This document shows, one piece after another, positions 1 through 9,670 of a stretch of DNA of 64,000 nucleotides. The position numbers and the translations under genes were made by a program. The DNA is from Microbulbifer sp. ALW1 (GTDB lineage Bacteria > Pseudomonadota > Gammaproteobacteria > Pseudomonadales > Cellvibrionaceae). The notes below the pieces were generated by a model, which was given only the letters and a program-made list of their open reading frames with translations, was not told the DNA's origin and ran no database searches. Positions within the stretch are counted from its first letter, which is position 1. Each line of letters starts with the position of its first letter. The DNA is taken from contig NZ_CP047569.1 of assembly GCF_009903625.1 (NCBI RefSeq), positions 1,706,501 to 1,770,500 on the forward strand, written 5' to 3'.

Positions 1-7
1 CGTTGTC

Positions 8-17
8 TTGTATACAA
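8..17. promoter_or_regulatory. Candidate GntR/FCD operator upstream of puuE
   Basis: TTGTATACAA is a perfect 10-bp palindrome about 110 bp before the puuE start. It is followed by GTGTCTACAC (21-30), which has the same GTnnAC core. FadR-subfamily GntR regulators are known to bind GTM-(N0-1)-KAC palindromes. A GTATAC palindrome also precedes the GntR gene at 9671-9680, so autoregulation and control of this pathway by that regulator is a reasonable inference. No binding data are visible. Confidence 0.5.
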
Positions 18-124
18 AAAGTGTCTACACAAAATAAGTTAATCGTGTATGCACTTGGTTGCCGGAGCGCACTTCGGAAAAACCAGTTGCCAGCGGTAAA
101 TAGCAACAGAAAGGAATAACAACC

Positions 125-1129
125 TTGAATTCACTGGATCAGGATCAGGATCAGTACCCCCGCGACCTCATTGGTTACGGCCGCAAGCAGCCCCAGGCCA
201 ATTGGCCCGGGCGCGCCAGGATCGCCGTGCAGTTCGTGCTGAACTACGAAGAGGGTGGGGAGAATTGTGTGCTGCACGGGGACAGCCACTCGGAGCGCTT
301 CCTGTCAGAAATCGTCGGCGCAGAAGCCTATGCCGATCGCCATATGAGCATGGAGTCCATTTACGAATACGGCTCACGTGCCGGGGTGTGGCGCATCCTC
401 AACGAATTCGAAAAGCGCGGCCTGCCACTCACCGTGTTTGGTGTCGCCATGGCACTGGAGCGCCACCCGGAACTGGCGCTGGCCTTTAAAGAGCTCGGTC
501 ATGAAATCGCCTGTCACGGCCTGCGATGGATTCACTATCAGGGCGTGCCGGAAAACATCGAGCGCGAGCATATGCGTCGCGCCATCGAAATCTTCCAGAA
601 GCTGTACGGTGAAAAACCCCTCGGCTGGTACACCGGGCGCGACAGCCCCAATACCCGCCGCTTGCTGCTGGACGAAGGTTGCTTCCTCTACGACAGCGAC
701 AACTATGGCGACGATCTGCCGTTCTGGTCGCAATCCCAGGACAGTAGCGGTGAATCCCACAGCCATTTAGTCGTGCCCTACACCCTGGATACCAACGACA
801 TGCGTTTTGCCACGCCCCAGGGATTCAATACCGGCGAACATTTTTTTGACTACCTGCGTGACGCTTTTGATGTGCTCTACGCCGAGGGCGAAGACGCACC
901 AAAAATGCTGAGTGTGGGTTTGCACTGCCGGCTGATCGGGCGCCCGGGGCGTTTCCGCGCGCTGCAAAAATTTCTCGATCACATCGAGCAACACGACCGG
1001 GTTTGGGTCACCCGCCGTGTGGACATTGCCCGTCACTGGGTAAAACAGCACCCGGCGCCAGGCCCGTCACAGTGGGCAAGTAAGAAACTGGTTTGTAGCA
1101 GTTTGGACACAGAGCTAGAAAAATCATGA
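125..1129 (+). CDS. puuE: Allantoinase, PuuE type (polysaccharide deacetylase fold)
   Basis: Predicted cytoplasmic enzyme that opens the allantoin ring to allantoate. The 334-residue protein has the NodB/polysaccharide-deacetylase fold of metal-independent PuuE allantoinases, not the metal-dependent AllB amidohydrolase fold. Typical PuuE stretches are visible: DLIGYGRKQPQANWPG near the N-terminus, the FVLNYEEGGEN strand, the EIACHGLRW segment and YTGRDSPNTRRLL. The start is a TTG preceded by AAGGAATAAC; no better in-frame ATG exists before the conserved N-terminus. The stop overlaps the allE start in ATGA, so the two are translationally coupled. It heads an allantoin-to-pyruvate cluster. Function follows from family and context. 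Confidence 0.9.
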   Translation: MNSLDQDQDQYPRDLIGYGRKQPQANWPGRARIAVQFVLNYEEGGENCVLHGDSHSERFLSEIVGAEAYADRHMSMESIYEYGSRAGVWRILNEFEKRGLPLTVFGVAMALERHPELALAFKELGHEIACHGLRWIHYQGVPENIEREHMRRAIEIFQKLYGEKPLGWYTGRDSPNTRRLLLDEGCFLYDSDNYGDDLPFWSQSQDSSGESHSHLVVPYTLDTNDMRFATPQGFNTGEHFFDYLRDAFDVLYAEGEDAPKMLSVGLHCRLIGRPGRFRALQKFLDHIEQHDRVWVTRRVDIARHWVKQHPAPGPSQWASKKLVCSSLDTELEKS

Positions 1130-1977
1130 GCAATTCGAAATTTCCAATGCACACCTACTACGCACCTAAAGGTGGACATCCGCCGCAGACGCAACTGTTG
1201 TCAGATCGCGCGGTATTTACCGATGCTTACGCGGTCATTCCCAAGGGCGTAATGCGCGATATCGTCACCAGTTACCTGCCGTTCTGGGAGAAGACCCGCC
1301 TGTGGGTGTTGTCCCGTCCGCTGTCTGGATTTGCCGAGACCTTTTCCCAATACATCATGGAAGTACAGTCCGGTGGCGGTAGCGAAAAGCCGGAATCCGA
1401 TCCCAATGCTGAGGGTGTTCTGTTCGTGGTGGAAGGGGAGCTGACGCTGACCCTGAACGGCGAGCGCTACCGGATGGAAGAGGGGGGTTACGCCTTTATT
1501 CCGCCGGGCAGTGATTGGCAGGTACGCAATGAATGTGCCTCTACCCTGCGCTTCCACTGGGTGCGCAAATACTACGAGCGCGTAGATGGCATTGATGTGC
1601 CGGAAGCCTTCGTCACCAATGAAAAAGATGTTACGCCCATCGAAATGCCGGAAACCGAAGGTTGCTGGGCAACCACGCGCTTCGTGGATATTGAAGATAT
1701 TCGCCACGATATGCATGTGAACATCGTTACCTTCCAGCCCGGCGGTGTTATCCCGTTTGCGGAGACCCATGTAATGGAGCATGGCCTCTACGTACTCCAG
1801 GGCAAGGCCGCCTACCTGCTGAATAAAGATTGGGTCGAAGTAGAGGCTGGCGATTACATGTGGCTGCGTGCCTTCTGCCCGCAAGCCTGCTACGCCGGTG
1901 GCCCGGGTCCTTTCCGTTACCTGCTGTACAAAGACGTAAACCGCCAAATGAAACTCGGCGGATTCGGAGCGCGTTAA
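1126..1977 (+). CDS. allE: (S)-ureidoglycine aminohydrolase (bicupin)
   Basis: Converts (S)-ureidoglycine to (S)-ureidoglycolate plus ammonia, the step between allantoate amidohydrolase and ureidoglycolate lyase. The 283-residue protein has two cupin halves: the first contains GVLFVVEGELTLTLNGE and GGYAFIPPGSDW, the second carries probable metal ligands in the stretch HDMHVN through ETHVMEHGLYVLQG. The length matches the AllE/UGHY family. The start overlaps the puuE stop by 4 bp. The enzyme that makes its substrate (AllC) is not in this window, so it is probably encoded upstream or elsewhere. Confidence 0.9.
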   Translation: MSNSKFPMHTYYAPKGGHPPQTQLLSDRAVFTDAYAVIPKGVMRDIVTSYLPFWEKTRLWVLSRPLSGFAETFSQYIMEVQSGGGSEKPESDPNAEGVLFVVEGELTLTLNGERYRMEEGGYAFIPPGSDWQVRNECASTLRFHWVRKYYERVDGIDVPEAFVTNEKDVTPIEMPETEGCWATTRFVDIEDIRHDMHVNIVTFQPGGVIPFAETHVMEHGLYVLQGKAAYLLNKDWVEVEAGDYMWLRAFCPQACYAGGPGPFRYLLYKDVNRQMKLGGFGAR

Positions 1978-2077
1978 CGGATTGTCATTACGGGGCCAAA
2001 ATTCTGGTGACCTAATTATGGTGAGTACAGGGACGTAGGCACCACCCGTTTCAAAATAAAAAATGGAGGAAACCACC

Positions 2078-2614
2078 ATGCTCGAAACTGTACTCGAACT
2101 CAAGGCACAACCACTAACCGCAGAAGCCTTCGCGCCCTACGGCGATGTGATCGACAGCCGCACTGCGGATTCGTTTTCGATTAACGGTGGGCGCGCACAG
2201 CGCTATCACGACCTGGTGCAGATTGAAACCCTCGGTGAAGAGGCGCGCCCGCTGGTGAGTATTTTTATCAGTGAGCCCGTGGAGCTCCCGCTACATCTGA
2301 CCTATCTCGAGCGTCACCCGCTGGGCAGCCAGGCCTTTATCCCCATGCACGAAGAGCGCTTCATCATCGTGGTCGCACCCAAGGGGGAAACCATTGATCC
2401 GAAGGAAGTGCGTGCATTTATTACTGACGGCCGCCAGGGCGTGAATTACCGCGCAGGGCTGTGGCACGGCGTGCAGTCAGTGATCGAACGCAAGGGCGAG
2501 TTCGTGGTGGTGGATCGCGGTGGCAAGGGAAATAACTGCGAGGAATACCCGATGGATGTAACGGTGATTGTTGAAGACGTCGTCGTTGGCGAGGAAGCGC
2601 TGGCAACGGTCTGA
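2078..2614 (+). CDS. allA: Ureidoglycolate lyase
   Basis: Splits (S)-ureidoglycolate into glyoxylate and urea, giving the glyoxylate used by the next four genes. The 178-residue protein has the AllA cupin-like fold with recognisable segments EAFAPYGDVID, HPLGSQAFIP and YRAGLWHG. An ATG at 2063 is in frame, but it lies just upstream of and partly inside a strong GGAGGA (2065-2070). That ribosome site is correctly spaced for the ATG at 2078, so I chose the latter. About 100 bp separate it from allE. Confidence 0.9.
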   Translation: MLETVLELKAQPLTAEAFAPYGDVIDSRTADSFSINGGRAQRYHDLVQIETLGEEARPLVSIFISEPVELPLHLTYLERHPLGSQAFIPMHEERFIIVVAPKGETIDPKEVRAFITDGRQGVNYRAGLWHGVQSVIERKGEFVVVDRGGKGNNCEEYPMDVTVIVEDVVVGEEALATV

Positions 2615-2710
2615 TCCGATAAGAATTGATTTTGAACGCCGGCACTGCCGGTTCAGGAAGAAAGAATAACCAAGCAATTTCTGAAGTAGCGACTTCAGTG
2701 GGAGAAAACT

Positions 2711-4486
2711 ATGGCTCGCATGACAGCTGCCGAAGCCGCGGTTCACGTTTTGAGAAAAGAAGGCATTGATGTTGCCTTCGGCGTGCCCGGTGCCGCAATC
2801 AACCCTTTCTACTCCGCCATGCGCAAAGTGGGCGGTATTGACCACACTCTGGCGCGTCACGTGGAAGGCGCCTCGCATATGGCCGAGGGTTACACCCGTA
2901 CCAAGGCTGGCAATATCGGTGTGTGTATCGGTACCTCCGGCCCGGCGGGCACCGACATGATTACCGGCCTGTACTCTGCCAGTGCGGACTCCATTCCGAT
3001 CCTGTGCATTACCGGCCAGGCGCCGGTAGCCAAGTTGCACAAAGAAGATTTCCAGGCGGTAGACATCAAGGCAATCGCCGGCCCCGTTACCAAATGGGCG
3101 ATCACCGTACTGGAGGCGGCCCAGGTGCCCCGCGCATTCCAGCAGGCATTTCACCTGATGCGCAGCGCTCGTCCGGGTCCGGTTCTGATCGACCTGCCCA
3201 TCGATGTACAGATGACCGAAATTGAATTCGATCCGGATACCTACGAGCCGCTGCCTGCCTACAAGCCCAGCGCCAGTCGCGCCCAGGCTGAAAAAGCGCT
3301 GGCCATGCTCAATGCTGCGGACAAGCCGCTGCTGGTTGCCGGCGGTGGTGTCATCAATGCGGACGCCAGCCACCTGCTGACCGAGTTTGCGGAAATCACC
3401 GGGGTGCCTGTTATTCCCACGCTGATGGGCTGGGGCACCATTCCCGATGATCACCCGCTGATGGCGGGCATGGTGGGCTTGCAGACATCCCACCGTTACG
3501 GCAACGCCACCATGCTGGCTTCCGACTTTGTGATGGGGATCGGTAACCGCTGGGCCAACCGCCACACTGGCAATGTCGACACCTACACCAAGGGTCGCAA
3601 GTTCGTACACGTGGATATCGAGCCAACGCAGATCGGTCGTATTTTTGGCCCGGATTACGGCATCGTCTCCGACGCCAAAGCCGCGCTGGAATTGTTTATC
3701 GAAATCGCCAGTGAGTGGAAAGCCGCCGGTCGCCTGAAAGATCGCTCTGCCTGGGCGGAAGAGTGTCAGGAACGCAAACGCACGCTGTTGCGCAAGACGC
3801 ACTTCGATAATGTGCCGGTGAAACCGCAGCGCGTGTATGAAGAAATGAACAAGGTGTTTGGTAAAAACGCCCGCTACGTTTCCACCATCGGCCTTTCACA
3901 GATTGCCGGTGCCCAGTTCCTGCACGTGTACAAGCCGCGCCACTGGATCAACTGCGGTCAGGCTGGCCCGCTGGGCTGGACAGTGCCCGCGGCACTGGGT
4001 GTGGCCAAGGCGGACCCGACTGCCGAGGTAGTTGCACTTTCCGGCGACTACGACTTCCAGTTCATGGTGGAAGAGCTCGCGGCCGGTGCCCAGTTCAAGC
4101 TGCCGTACATCCACGTACTGGTAAACAACTCTTATCTCGGTCTTATCCGTCAGGCCCAGCGCGGTTTTGATATGGATTACTGCGTGCAGTTGAGTTTTGA
4201 AAATATCAACTGTCCGGAAATTAACGACTACGGTGTGGATCACGTTTCCGTGGTTGAAGGCCTTGGCTGTAAAGCCATCCGGGTTACCCACCCGGACGAC
4301 ATAGCCCCGGCACTGGAGCAGGCGCGCGAGCTGATGAAGCAACACGGTGTACCGGTTGTGGTTGAGGTAATCCTGGAGCGTGTGACCAATATCTCCATGG
4401 GCGTAGACCTGGACGGCGTCAATGAATTTGAAGCGCTGGCGGAAGAGGGCGGCGACGCGCCGACTTCCATTGCAGCACTGACCTGA
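2711..4486 (+). CDS. gcl: Glyoxylate carboligase (tartronate-semialdehyde synthase)
   Basis: Condenses two glyoxylates to tartronate semialdehyde plus CO2, using thiamine diphosphate and FAD. The 591-residue protein shows the three-domain acetolactate-synthase-like architecture. The N-terminal pyrimidine domain reads [16 protein letters not shown]: valine sits where most ThDP enzymes have the catalytic glutamate, which is the known hallmark of Gcl. The C-terminal ThDP-binding segment is [23 protein letters not shown] precedes the ATG. It sits between allA and hyi, as in other glyoxylate clusters. Confidence 0.95.
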   Translation: MARMTAAEAAVHVLRKEGIDVAFGVPGAAINPFYSAMRKVGGIDHTLARHVEGASHMAEGYTRTKAGNIGVCIGTSGPAGTDMITGLYSASADSIPILCITGQAPVAKLHKEDFQAVDIKAIAGPVTKWAITVLEAAQVPRAFQQAFHLMRSARPGPVLIDLPIDVQMTEIEFDPDTYEPLPAYKPSASRAQAEKALAMLNAADKPLLVAGGGVINADASHLLTEFAEITGVPVIPTLMGWGTIPDDHPLMAGMVGLQTSHRYGNATMLASDFVMGIGNRWANRHTGNVDTYTKGRKFVHVDIEPTQIGRIFGPDYGIVSDAKAALELFIEIASEWKAAGRLKDRSAWAEECQERKRTLLRKTHFDNVPVKPQRVYEEMNKVFGKNARYVSTIGLSQIAGAQFLHVYKPRHWINCGQAGPLGWTVPAALGVAKADPTAEVVALSGDYDFQFMVEELAAGAQFKLPYIHVLVNNSYLGLIRQAQRGFDMDYCVQLSFENINCPEINDYGVDHVSVVEGLGCKAIRVTHPDDIAPALEQARELMKQHGVPVVVEVILERVTNISMGVDLDGVNEFEALAEEGGDAPTSIAALT

Positions 4487-4523
4487 GAAGCTACAGAACT
4501 GGATTAATTACAGGAGAAGCAAA

Positions 4524-5303
4524 ATGCCAAAATTTACTGCCAACCTGAGTATGTTGTTTACCGAAGTCGATTTTCTCGACCGGTTTAAGGCGGCGGCGGA
4601 CGCGGGCTTTAAAGGGGTGGAATATCTGTTTCCTTACGACTACAGCGCGCAGGAAATCAAGCAGCGCCTGGACGAAAACGGTTTGACCCAGGTGCTACAC
4701 AACTTGCCCGCGGGTGACTGGGCCGCAGGTGAGCGCGGTATCGCCTGTCACCCGGATCGGGTGGATGAGTTCCGTGCGGGTGTCGCCAAGGCAATTGAGT
4801 ACGCCACGGCGTTGGGCTGCAAACAGGTCAACTGCCTCGCGGGTATCGTACCTGCGGGCGTTTCTAAAGAAGAGGCACGCCAGACATTTATCCAGAATCT
4901 GCGTTTTGCCGCAGACAACCTGGGAGCCGCAGGAATCCTGTTGATCGCGGAACCGATTAATACCCGTGACATCCCCGGATTTTTCCTCAACCGCACCGAG
5001 CAGGCGCTGGAGATCTTTGACGAGGTCGGCAGCCACAACCTCAAGCTGCAATACGATATTTACCACATGCAAATCATGGAGGGCGACCTCGCGCCCACTA
5101 TCGAAAAGCATATCGACAGCATCGCGCACGTGCAGCTCGCGGATAACCCCGGCCGGCACGAGCCGGGTACCGGTGAAATCAATTATCCGTTCCTGTTCCA
5201 ACATCTGGACAAGCTGGGTTACCAAGGCTGGATCGGTTGTGAATACAAACCGAAAACCACCACGTTGGAAGGTTTGGGCTGGCTGGATAGCGCGCATTCT
5301 TGA
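4524..5303 (+). CDS. hyi: Hydroxypyruvate isomerase
   Basis: Interconverts hydroxypyruvate and tartronate semialdehyde. The 259-residue length is that of the E. coli enzyme. It has the AP-endonuclease-2-like TIM barrel, with likely metal ligands in LLIAEPINTRDIPG (Glu), KLQYDIYHMQ (Asp), AHVQLADNPGRHEPGTGE and the terminal WIGCEYKP (Glu). A strong CAGGAGAAG precedes the ATG. It follows gcl by 37 bp and is separated from glxR by a palindromic repeat element. Confidence 0.93.
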   Translation: MPKFTANLSMLFTEVDFLDRFKAAADAGFKGVEYLFPYDYSAQEIKQRLDENGLTQVLHNLPAGDWAAGERGIACHPDRVDEFRAGVAKAIEYATALGCKQVNCLAGIVPAGVSKEEARQTFIQNLRFAADNLGAAGILLIAEPINTRDIPGFFLNRTEQALEIFDEVGSHNLKLQYDIYHMQIMEGDLAPTIEKHIDSIAHVQLADNPGRHEPGTGEINYPFLFQHLDKLGYQGWIGCEYKPKTTTLEGLGWLDSAHS

Positions 5304-5322
5304 AGTTACAGGTTCTGTGCGG

Positions 5323-5431
5323 GGTTGGTGGCGATGCGGCTTCCCGGGACACGCCGTAAACCCATCCCTGGGGGCTCGGCTGCGGCCGTCCTGGCCGCAG
5401 ACGGTCCCGGAAAGCCGCCTCGCCACCAACC
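5323..5431. repeat. Palindromic intergenic element, copy 1 (inverted orientation)
   Basis: Outer arms begin GGTTGGTGGCGA and end TCGCCACCAACC; 20 or more bases per arm can pair. Inside is a second perfect hairpin, CTGCGGCC/GGCCGCAG (5380-5400), and the core TAAACCCATCCCTGG (5357-5371). The core is the reverse complement of the CCAGGGATGGGTyTAC core found in copies 2 and 3, so this copy lies in the opposite orientation. It fills most of the hyi-glxR gap. Confidence 0.8.
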
Positions 5432-5486
5432 TGCAAACTGCAGTGGTAACCCAGAAGAATAAACTGAGAAAATTTGGAGAGAGAAA

Positions 5487-6374
5487 ATGAGCAAGATCGG
5501 ATTTATCGGACTCGGCATCATGGGCCGCCCAATGGCTGGCCACCTGCTGGACGCGGGGCACGAACTGTTCACCAACGACCGCGGTCGCACGCTGGATACC
5601 ACCTTGGCTGACAAAGGCATGCAGGTTGTGGCCAGTCCCAAAGCGGTGGCGGAGAACTGCGAAATCATCATCACCATGGTGCCGGATACCCCGGACGTGG
5701 AAGCCGTACTGTTCGGTGAAAATGGTGTGGTCGAAGGTCTGCAGCCCGGTGCTCTGGTCATCGACATGAGCTCCATTGCCCCGGTGCCAACTCAGGAATT
5801 TGCCAAGCGCATCGCCAAGGCCGGCGGTGAATTTGTGGATGCACCGGTATCCGGTGGTGAAGGTGGCGCGATCAACGCCGCACTGACCATCATGGTCGGC
5901 GCCACCGAAGAAGGCTTCGTCCGCGCACAGCCGATCCTGGAAGTGATGGGCAAGACCATCACCCACATTGGCCCGCAGGGTGCCGGCCAGACCTGTAAAG
6001 TCGCCAACCAGATCATTGTGGCACTGACCATTGAAGCTGTATCCGAAGGTCTGCTGTTCGCCTCCCGCGCTGGCGCCGATGTAGCCAAAGTACGCGAAGC
6101 CCTGCTCGGTGGCCTGGCCTCATCCAAAATCCTGGACGTGCACGGCGAGCGCATGATCAAACGCACCTTCGATCCGGGCTTCCGCATCCGTTTGCACCAG
6201 AAAGATCTCAACCTGGCCCTGGAAAGCGCACGCGCCTTCAACCTCAGCCTACCGGGTACCGCCAACGCCCAGCAATTGTTCCAGGCCTGCGCAGCCAACG
6301 GCGGCGCCGACTGGGACCACGCCGGCATCGTCCGCGCACTGGAAAAACTGGCGGATCACGAGATCGGCCAGTAA
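5487..6374 (+). CDS. glxR: 2-hydroxy-3-oxopropionate (tartronate semialdehyde) reductase
   Basis: Reduces tartronate semialdehyde to D-glycerate with NAD(P)H. The 295-residue protein of the beta-hydroxyacid dehydrogenase family starts with the Rossmann motif IGFIGLGIMGRPMAGHLL. It carries the substrate-binding DAPVSGGEGGA and the catalytic-lysine segment GAGQTCKVANQ. GGAGAGAG precedes the ATG. A clear terminator follows at 6406-6444, so the gcl-hyi-glxR transcript probably ends here. GarR is the paralogous alternative name; the neighbouring gcl and hyi favour glxR. Confidence 0.93.
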   Translation: MSKIGFIGLGIMGRPMAGHLLDAGHELFTNDRGRTLDTTLADKGMQVVASPKAVAENCEIIITMVPDTPDVEAVLFGENGVVEGLQPGALVIDMSSIAPVPTQEFAKRIAKAGGEFVDAPVSGGEGGAINAALTIMVGATEEGFVRAQPILEVMGKTITHIGPQGAGQTCKVANQIIVALTIEAVSEGLLFASRAGADVAKVREALLGGLASSKILDVHGERMIKRTFDPGFRIRLHQKDLNLALESARAFNLSLPGTANAQQLFQACAANGGADWDHAGIVRALEKLADHEIGQ

Positions 6375-6405
6375 CCGTGACCGATAGCTAACGAACCCAG
6401 TGTTT

Positions 6406-6444
6406 CCGCTGGCAATGGAGAATCGCCGTTGCCAGCGGCTTTTT
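6406..6444 (+). terminator. Rho-independent terminator after glxR
   Basis: A perfect 10-bp stem CCGCTGGCAA/TTGCCAGCGG (6406-6415 with 6429-6438) is followed by C and five T. It suggests the glycerate kinase and pyruvate kinase genes are a separate transcription unit. Confidence 0.8.
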
Positions 6445-6492
6445 CCGGAACTGTTTTTGCATTGCTTCTTCCTGACGCGTGCAAAACAGGCT

Positions 6493-6572
6493 GGATAAGG
6501 GAGGCGTGTCCACGGACTCCCCAGTAAGGCTCTTCTCCGTGAGCCACACTGTCGGACACGTTTCCCTTATCC
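6493..6572. repeat. Second type of large inverted repeat with inner hairpin
   Basis: Arms GGATAAGGGAggCGTGTCC (6493-6511) and GGACACGttTCCCTTATCC (6554-6572) pair except for a 2-base internal mismatch. An inner CACGGA/TCCGTG hairpin (6511-6516, 6536-6541) lies between them. It resembles the nearby palindromic family in layout but lacks its CCAGGGATG core. The 461-bp glxR-kinase gap holds only this element, the terminator and copy 2 of the palindromic element; I see no gene in it. Confidence 0.65.
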
Positions 6573-6654
6573 GGCTTGAAGGTCCAATGGCCTTGAGGTG
6601 GCGCTACACTGTCGACGGGTGAATCGCTTACGAAGTAATAGATGTGAAGTGAAG

Positions 6655-6767
6655 GCGGAGTGCTGGGTGAAAGGTTTCAGGAGCGTCGCAAACAGGACGT
6701 TTGCGCCGCAGCGCCCAGGGATGGGTCTACAGCGGTCCTGAAACCTTTCACCCAGTGCTTCGCCGCC
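6655..6767. repeat. Palindromic intergenic element, copy 2
   Basis: Arms CTGGGTGAAAGGTTTCAGGA and TCCTGAAACCTTTCACCCAG are perfectly complementary over 20 bp, with a further imperfect extension to GGCGG/CCGCC. The inner hairpin is CGCAAA/TTTGCG around CAGGACG (6687-6705). The core CCAGGGATGGGTCTACAGCG lies at 6715-6734. It sits about 70 bp upstream of the kinase start and may be transcribed. Confidence 0.85.
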
Positions 6768-6835
6768 AACGAGCCTGCTTTAGAAGACCCGGACCATCCG
6801 ATATGTCGCAAATAACAATGACGAGGATTTCGCCG

Positions 6836-8146
6836 ATGAACAAACTGCCCGAACTTCAGTCCCTCAATCGCCCGGCGGACTACACGGCCTGGTTGCGTGG
6901 CCTGGCTGAAATTGCCATCTCCAGCGTCCATCCGGAAACCCTGCTGCCCTCACGCCTGCCCGAACCGCCCACCGGCCGCACCATAGTCATCGGTGCCGGC
7001 AAAGCCGCCGCCGCCATGGCCGCCGCCCTCGAAAAAGCCTGGGCCAAAAAATACATGCGCTCGGAGATCGAAGGCCTCGTCGTCACCCGCTACGAACACG
7101 GCGCCAACTGCAAAAAAATCGAAGTCCTCGAAGCCTCCCATCCCATGCCCGACAACATGGGAGAAATTGCCGCCAAACGGATGCTCGCCGCCGTCAAAGA
7201 CCTCGGCAAAAACGATCTCGTCATCGCGCTCATATCCGGTGGTGGCTCCGCGCTGATGACACTGCCGGCACCGGGCCTGACCCTCGCCCAGAAGCAGGCC
7301 ATCAACAAAGCCCTGTTGCGCTGTGGCGCGCCGATTCGGGAAATCAATACCGTGCGCCGGCACCTCTCCGCGATCAAGGGCGGCCGACTCGCCGCTGCTG
7401 CACACCCCGCGCGCGTCGTCACCTACCTGATTTCCGACGTGCCCGGCGACGACCCGACCCTGATCGCCTCAGGGCCGACATTGCCCGACACCTCCACTCC
7501 GGAAGATGCTCTGGAAATCCTGCAGCGTTACAACATCGAAATTGATGACGCCGTGCGCGCGCATCTGAAAAGCGGGAAGAAAGCCCCCAAGCTGGGCGAC
7601 AAGGATTTCTCCCGTGACACCGCCCGTGTACTGGCCAAGGCCAGTGACGCACTGGATGCCGCCAGCGATGCGGCCATCAGCACCGGTGTCGATGTACGTG
7701 TACTCGGCGACAACCTCGAAGGTGAGGCGCGGGAGCTGGGGCGTGAGCACGCGCAGCTGGCACTGCGTGCACAGCGGGAAATTACCCATCCATTGCTGAT
7801 ACTGTCTGGCGGGGAAACCAGCGTTACCGTTACCGGTAATGGCCGTGGTGGACGCAATGTGGAGTATTTACTGGGCCTGTTTACAGCCCTCGGCGGTACC
7901 TCGGGTATTTACGGCCTCGCGATCGATACCGACGGAATCGATGGCTCCGAAGACAATGCCGGCGCTATATTCTCCCCGGACGACTGGGCGAAGATGCAGG
8001 CGCAGGGGTTGACCCCGCGGGAGTACCTGGCCAACAACGATGCCTATAGTTTCTTTGCAGAACTGGAAAACCTGATCGTGACAGGTCCCACGCGCACCAA
8101 TGTGAATGATTTCCGTGCCATTCTGGTTTTGCCGTCCGCCAAATAA
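6836..8146 (+). CDS. Glycerate 2-kinase (GckA/TtuD, MOFRL family)
   Basis: Phosphorylates D-glycerate to 2-phosphoglycerate, feeding lower glycolysis. The 436-residue protein has the N-terminal DUF4147-type glycerate-kinase domain, with GAGKAAAAMAAALEKAW, ISGGGSALMTLPAPG and RRHLSAIKGG. The C-terminal MOFRL domain contains LSGGETSVTVTGNGRGGRN and IDTDGIDGSEDNAGA. In-frame ATGs upstream at 6701, 6803 and 6818 lie in the palindromic element or lack a ribosome site. ACGAGGA at 6821-6827 points to the ATG at 6836. Pyruvate kinase follows by 29 bp. Names used for this family include gckA and ttuD; I do not assign one. Confidence 0.92.
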   Translation: MNKLPELQSLNRPADYTAWLRGLAEIAISSVHPETLLPSRLPEPPTGRTIVIGAGKAAAAMAAALEKAWAKKYMRSEIEGLVVTRYEHGANCKKIEVLEASHPMPDNMGEIAAKRMLAAVKDLGKNDLVIALISGGGSALMTLPAPGLTLAQKQAINKALLRCGAPIREINTVRRHLSAIKGGRLAAAAHPARVVTYLISDVPGDDPTLIASGPTLPDTSTPEDALEILQRYNIEIDDAVRAHLKSGKKAPKLGDKDFSRDTARVLAKASDALDAASDAAISTGVDVRVLGDNLEGEARELGREHAQLALRAQREITHPLLILSGGETSVTVTGNGRGGRNVEYLLGLFTALGGTSGIYGLAIDTDGIDGSEDNAGAIFSPDDWAKMQAQGLTPREYLANNDAYSFFAELENLIVTGPTRTNVNDFRAILVLPSAK

Positions 8147-8175
8147 AAAATTGAAGTATCCATAGCGAGGTCTCC

Positions 8176-9651
8176 ATGAGCCAGATTCCAGCCAGCCAGC
8201 GCACCGCCAATCCCATCCGGCGAACCAAAATCGTCGCCACCCTGGGCCCCGCCAGCGACAAAACCGGGGTGTTGGAAAAAATGCTCAAGGCCGGCGTGGA
8301 TGTGGTGCGGCTGAATTTTTCCCACGGCACTGCGGAAGACCACCGTCGTCGCCTGCAGCAGGTACGCGAAATTGCGGATCGCCTTGGGAAAACCGTGGCT
8401 GCCCTGGGGGATCTGCAGGGGCCAAAAATTCGTATTGCCCGCTTTCGCGACAATGCCGTCAACCTGCAGGAAGGTCAGCCCTTCGTGCTGGATATGGCAC
8501 TGGATACTAATGACGGCGATGAAAAGCGGGTGGGATGTGACTACAAGGAACTGATCCACGATGTCTCCGCGGGAGACATGCTGCTGCTGGATGACGGCCG
8601 TGTGGTACTGCAGGTGCAAGAGGTGACCGATAGCGAGGTACACACCACGGTCACGGTTGGCGGCCGCCTGTCTAACAACAAAGGTATCAACAAGCAGGGC
8701 GGCGGCCTTTCCGCCGCGGCGCTGACCGACAAAGACAAAACCGACCTGAAAACGGCAATCGAAATCGGTGTGGACTATCTCGCCGTCTCCTTTCCTCGCA
8801 GCGCCGAAGATATGCGTGAAGCGCGGGCACTGCTCGGTGAAGCCGGCAAGCACATAGGCCTGGTGGCCAAGGTCGAGCGCGCCGAGGCGGTCGAAAATGA
8901 GCAGGTACTGGATGAAATCATCGAGGCTTCGGAAGCGGTGATGGTGGCCCGCGGGGACCTCGGTGTGGAAATCGGGGACGCGGCCCTGATCGGTGTGCAG
9001 AAGCGCATGATCAAGCGCGCCCGCCAGCTCAATCGTGCGGTCATCACCGCCACCCAGATGTTGGAAACCATGATTACCGCGCCACTACCCACCCGGGCGG
9101 AAGTATTCGATGTGGCCAATGCAGTATTGGACGGCACCGATGCAGTAATGCTGTCTGCGGAAACGGCGGCCGGTGACTTTCCGGTGGAAGCGGTGGAAGC
9201 CATGCACCGACTGTGCCTGGGCGCCGAACGGGAGCGCTCGGCACAGGAGTCCGGCCACCGTATGCACCAGGGGTTTACCCGCATTGACGAGACCATCTCC
9301 CTGTCGGCCATGTACGCCGCCAACCACCTCGCAGGCGTGACCGCGATCGCCTGCATGACCCAGACCGGTTACACACCTTTAATCGCCTCGCGCATCCGTT
9401 CCGGCCTGCCGATTGTCGGCCTGGCCCACGATCCGGTGGCACAGCGGCGAATGGCGCTGTATCGCGGGGTTATCTCGGTACTGTTTGAACCCGGCGATCA
9501 GGGTGACAGAGAACTGAATCAGCGTGCTTTGAGCGTTTTGAAGGATCGGGGTATCGCACAAGCCGGAGATCAGGTCATTCTGATTCGAGGCGACCTGATG
9601 CAGTCCCACGGCGGTACCAATACCCTGAAGATCCTGGAAGTCGCCGGTTGA
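8176..9651 (+). CDS. pyk: Pyruvate kinase
   Basis: Converts phosphoenolpyruvate and ADP to pyruvate and ATP. The 491-residue protein shows the family signatures: [12 protein letters not shown] at the N-terminus, [19 protein letters not shown], the Mg/substrate motif [12 protein letters not shown], and [11 protein letters not shown] regulatory C-terminal domain is present. It lies directly after glycerate 2-kinase, so two of the last three steps from glycerate to pyruvate are co-located; enolase is not here. Whether it is orthologous to PykA or PykF was not resolved. Confidence 0.95.
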   Translation: MSQIPASQRTANPIRRTKIVATLGPASDKTGVLEKMLKAGVDVVRLNFSHGTAEDHRRRLQQVREIADRLGKTVAALGDLQGPKIRIARFRDNAVNLQEGQPFVLDMALDTNDGDEKRVGCDYKELIHDVSAGDMLLLDDGRVVLQVQEVTDSEVHTTVTVGGRLSNNKGINKQGGGLSAAALTDKDKTDLKTAIEIGVDYLAVSFPRSAEDMREARALLGEAGKHIGLVAKVERAEAVENEQVLDEIIEASEAVMVARGDLGVEIGDAALIGVQKRMIKRARQLNRAVITATQMLETMITAPLPTRAEVFDVANAVLDGTDAVMLSAETAAGDFPVEAVEAMHRLCLGAERERSAQESGHRMHQGFTRIDETISLSAMYAANHLAGVTAIACMTQTGYTPLIASRIRSGLPIVGLAHDPVAQRRMALYRGVISVLFEPGDQGDRELNQRALSVLKDRGIAQAGDQVILIRGDLMQSHGGTNTLKILEVAG

Positions 9652-9670
9652 TGGTACGCTCGAGCGTATT

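Noticed and set aside
2477..3802. 441-codon open frame antisense to gcl
   Set aside because: Shadow frame; gcl has full family signatures and a good ribosome site.
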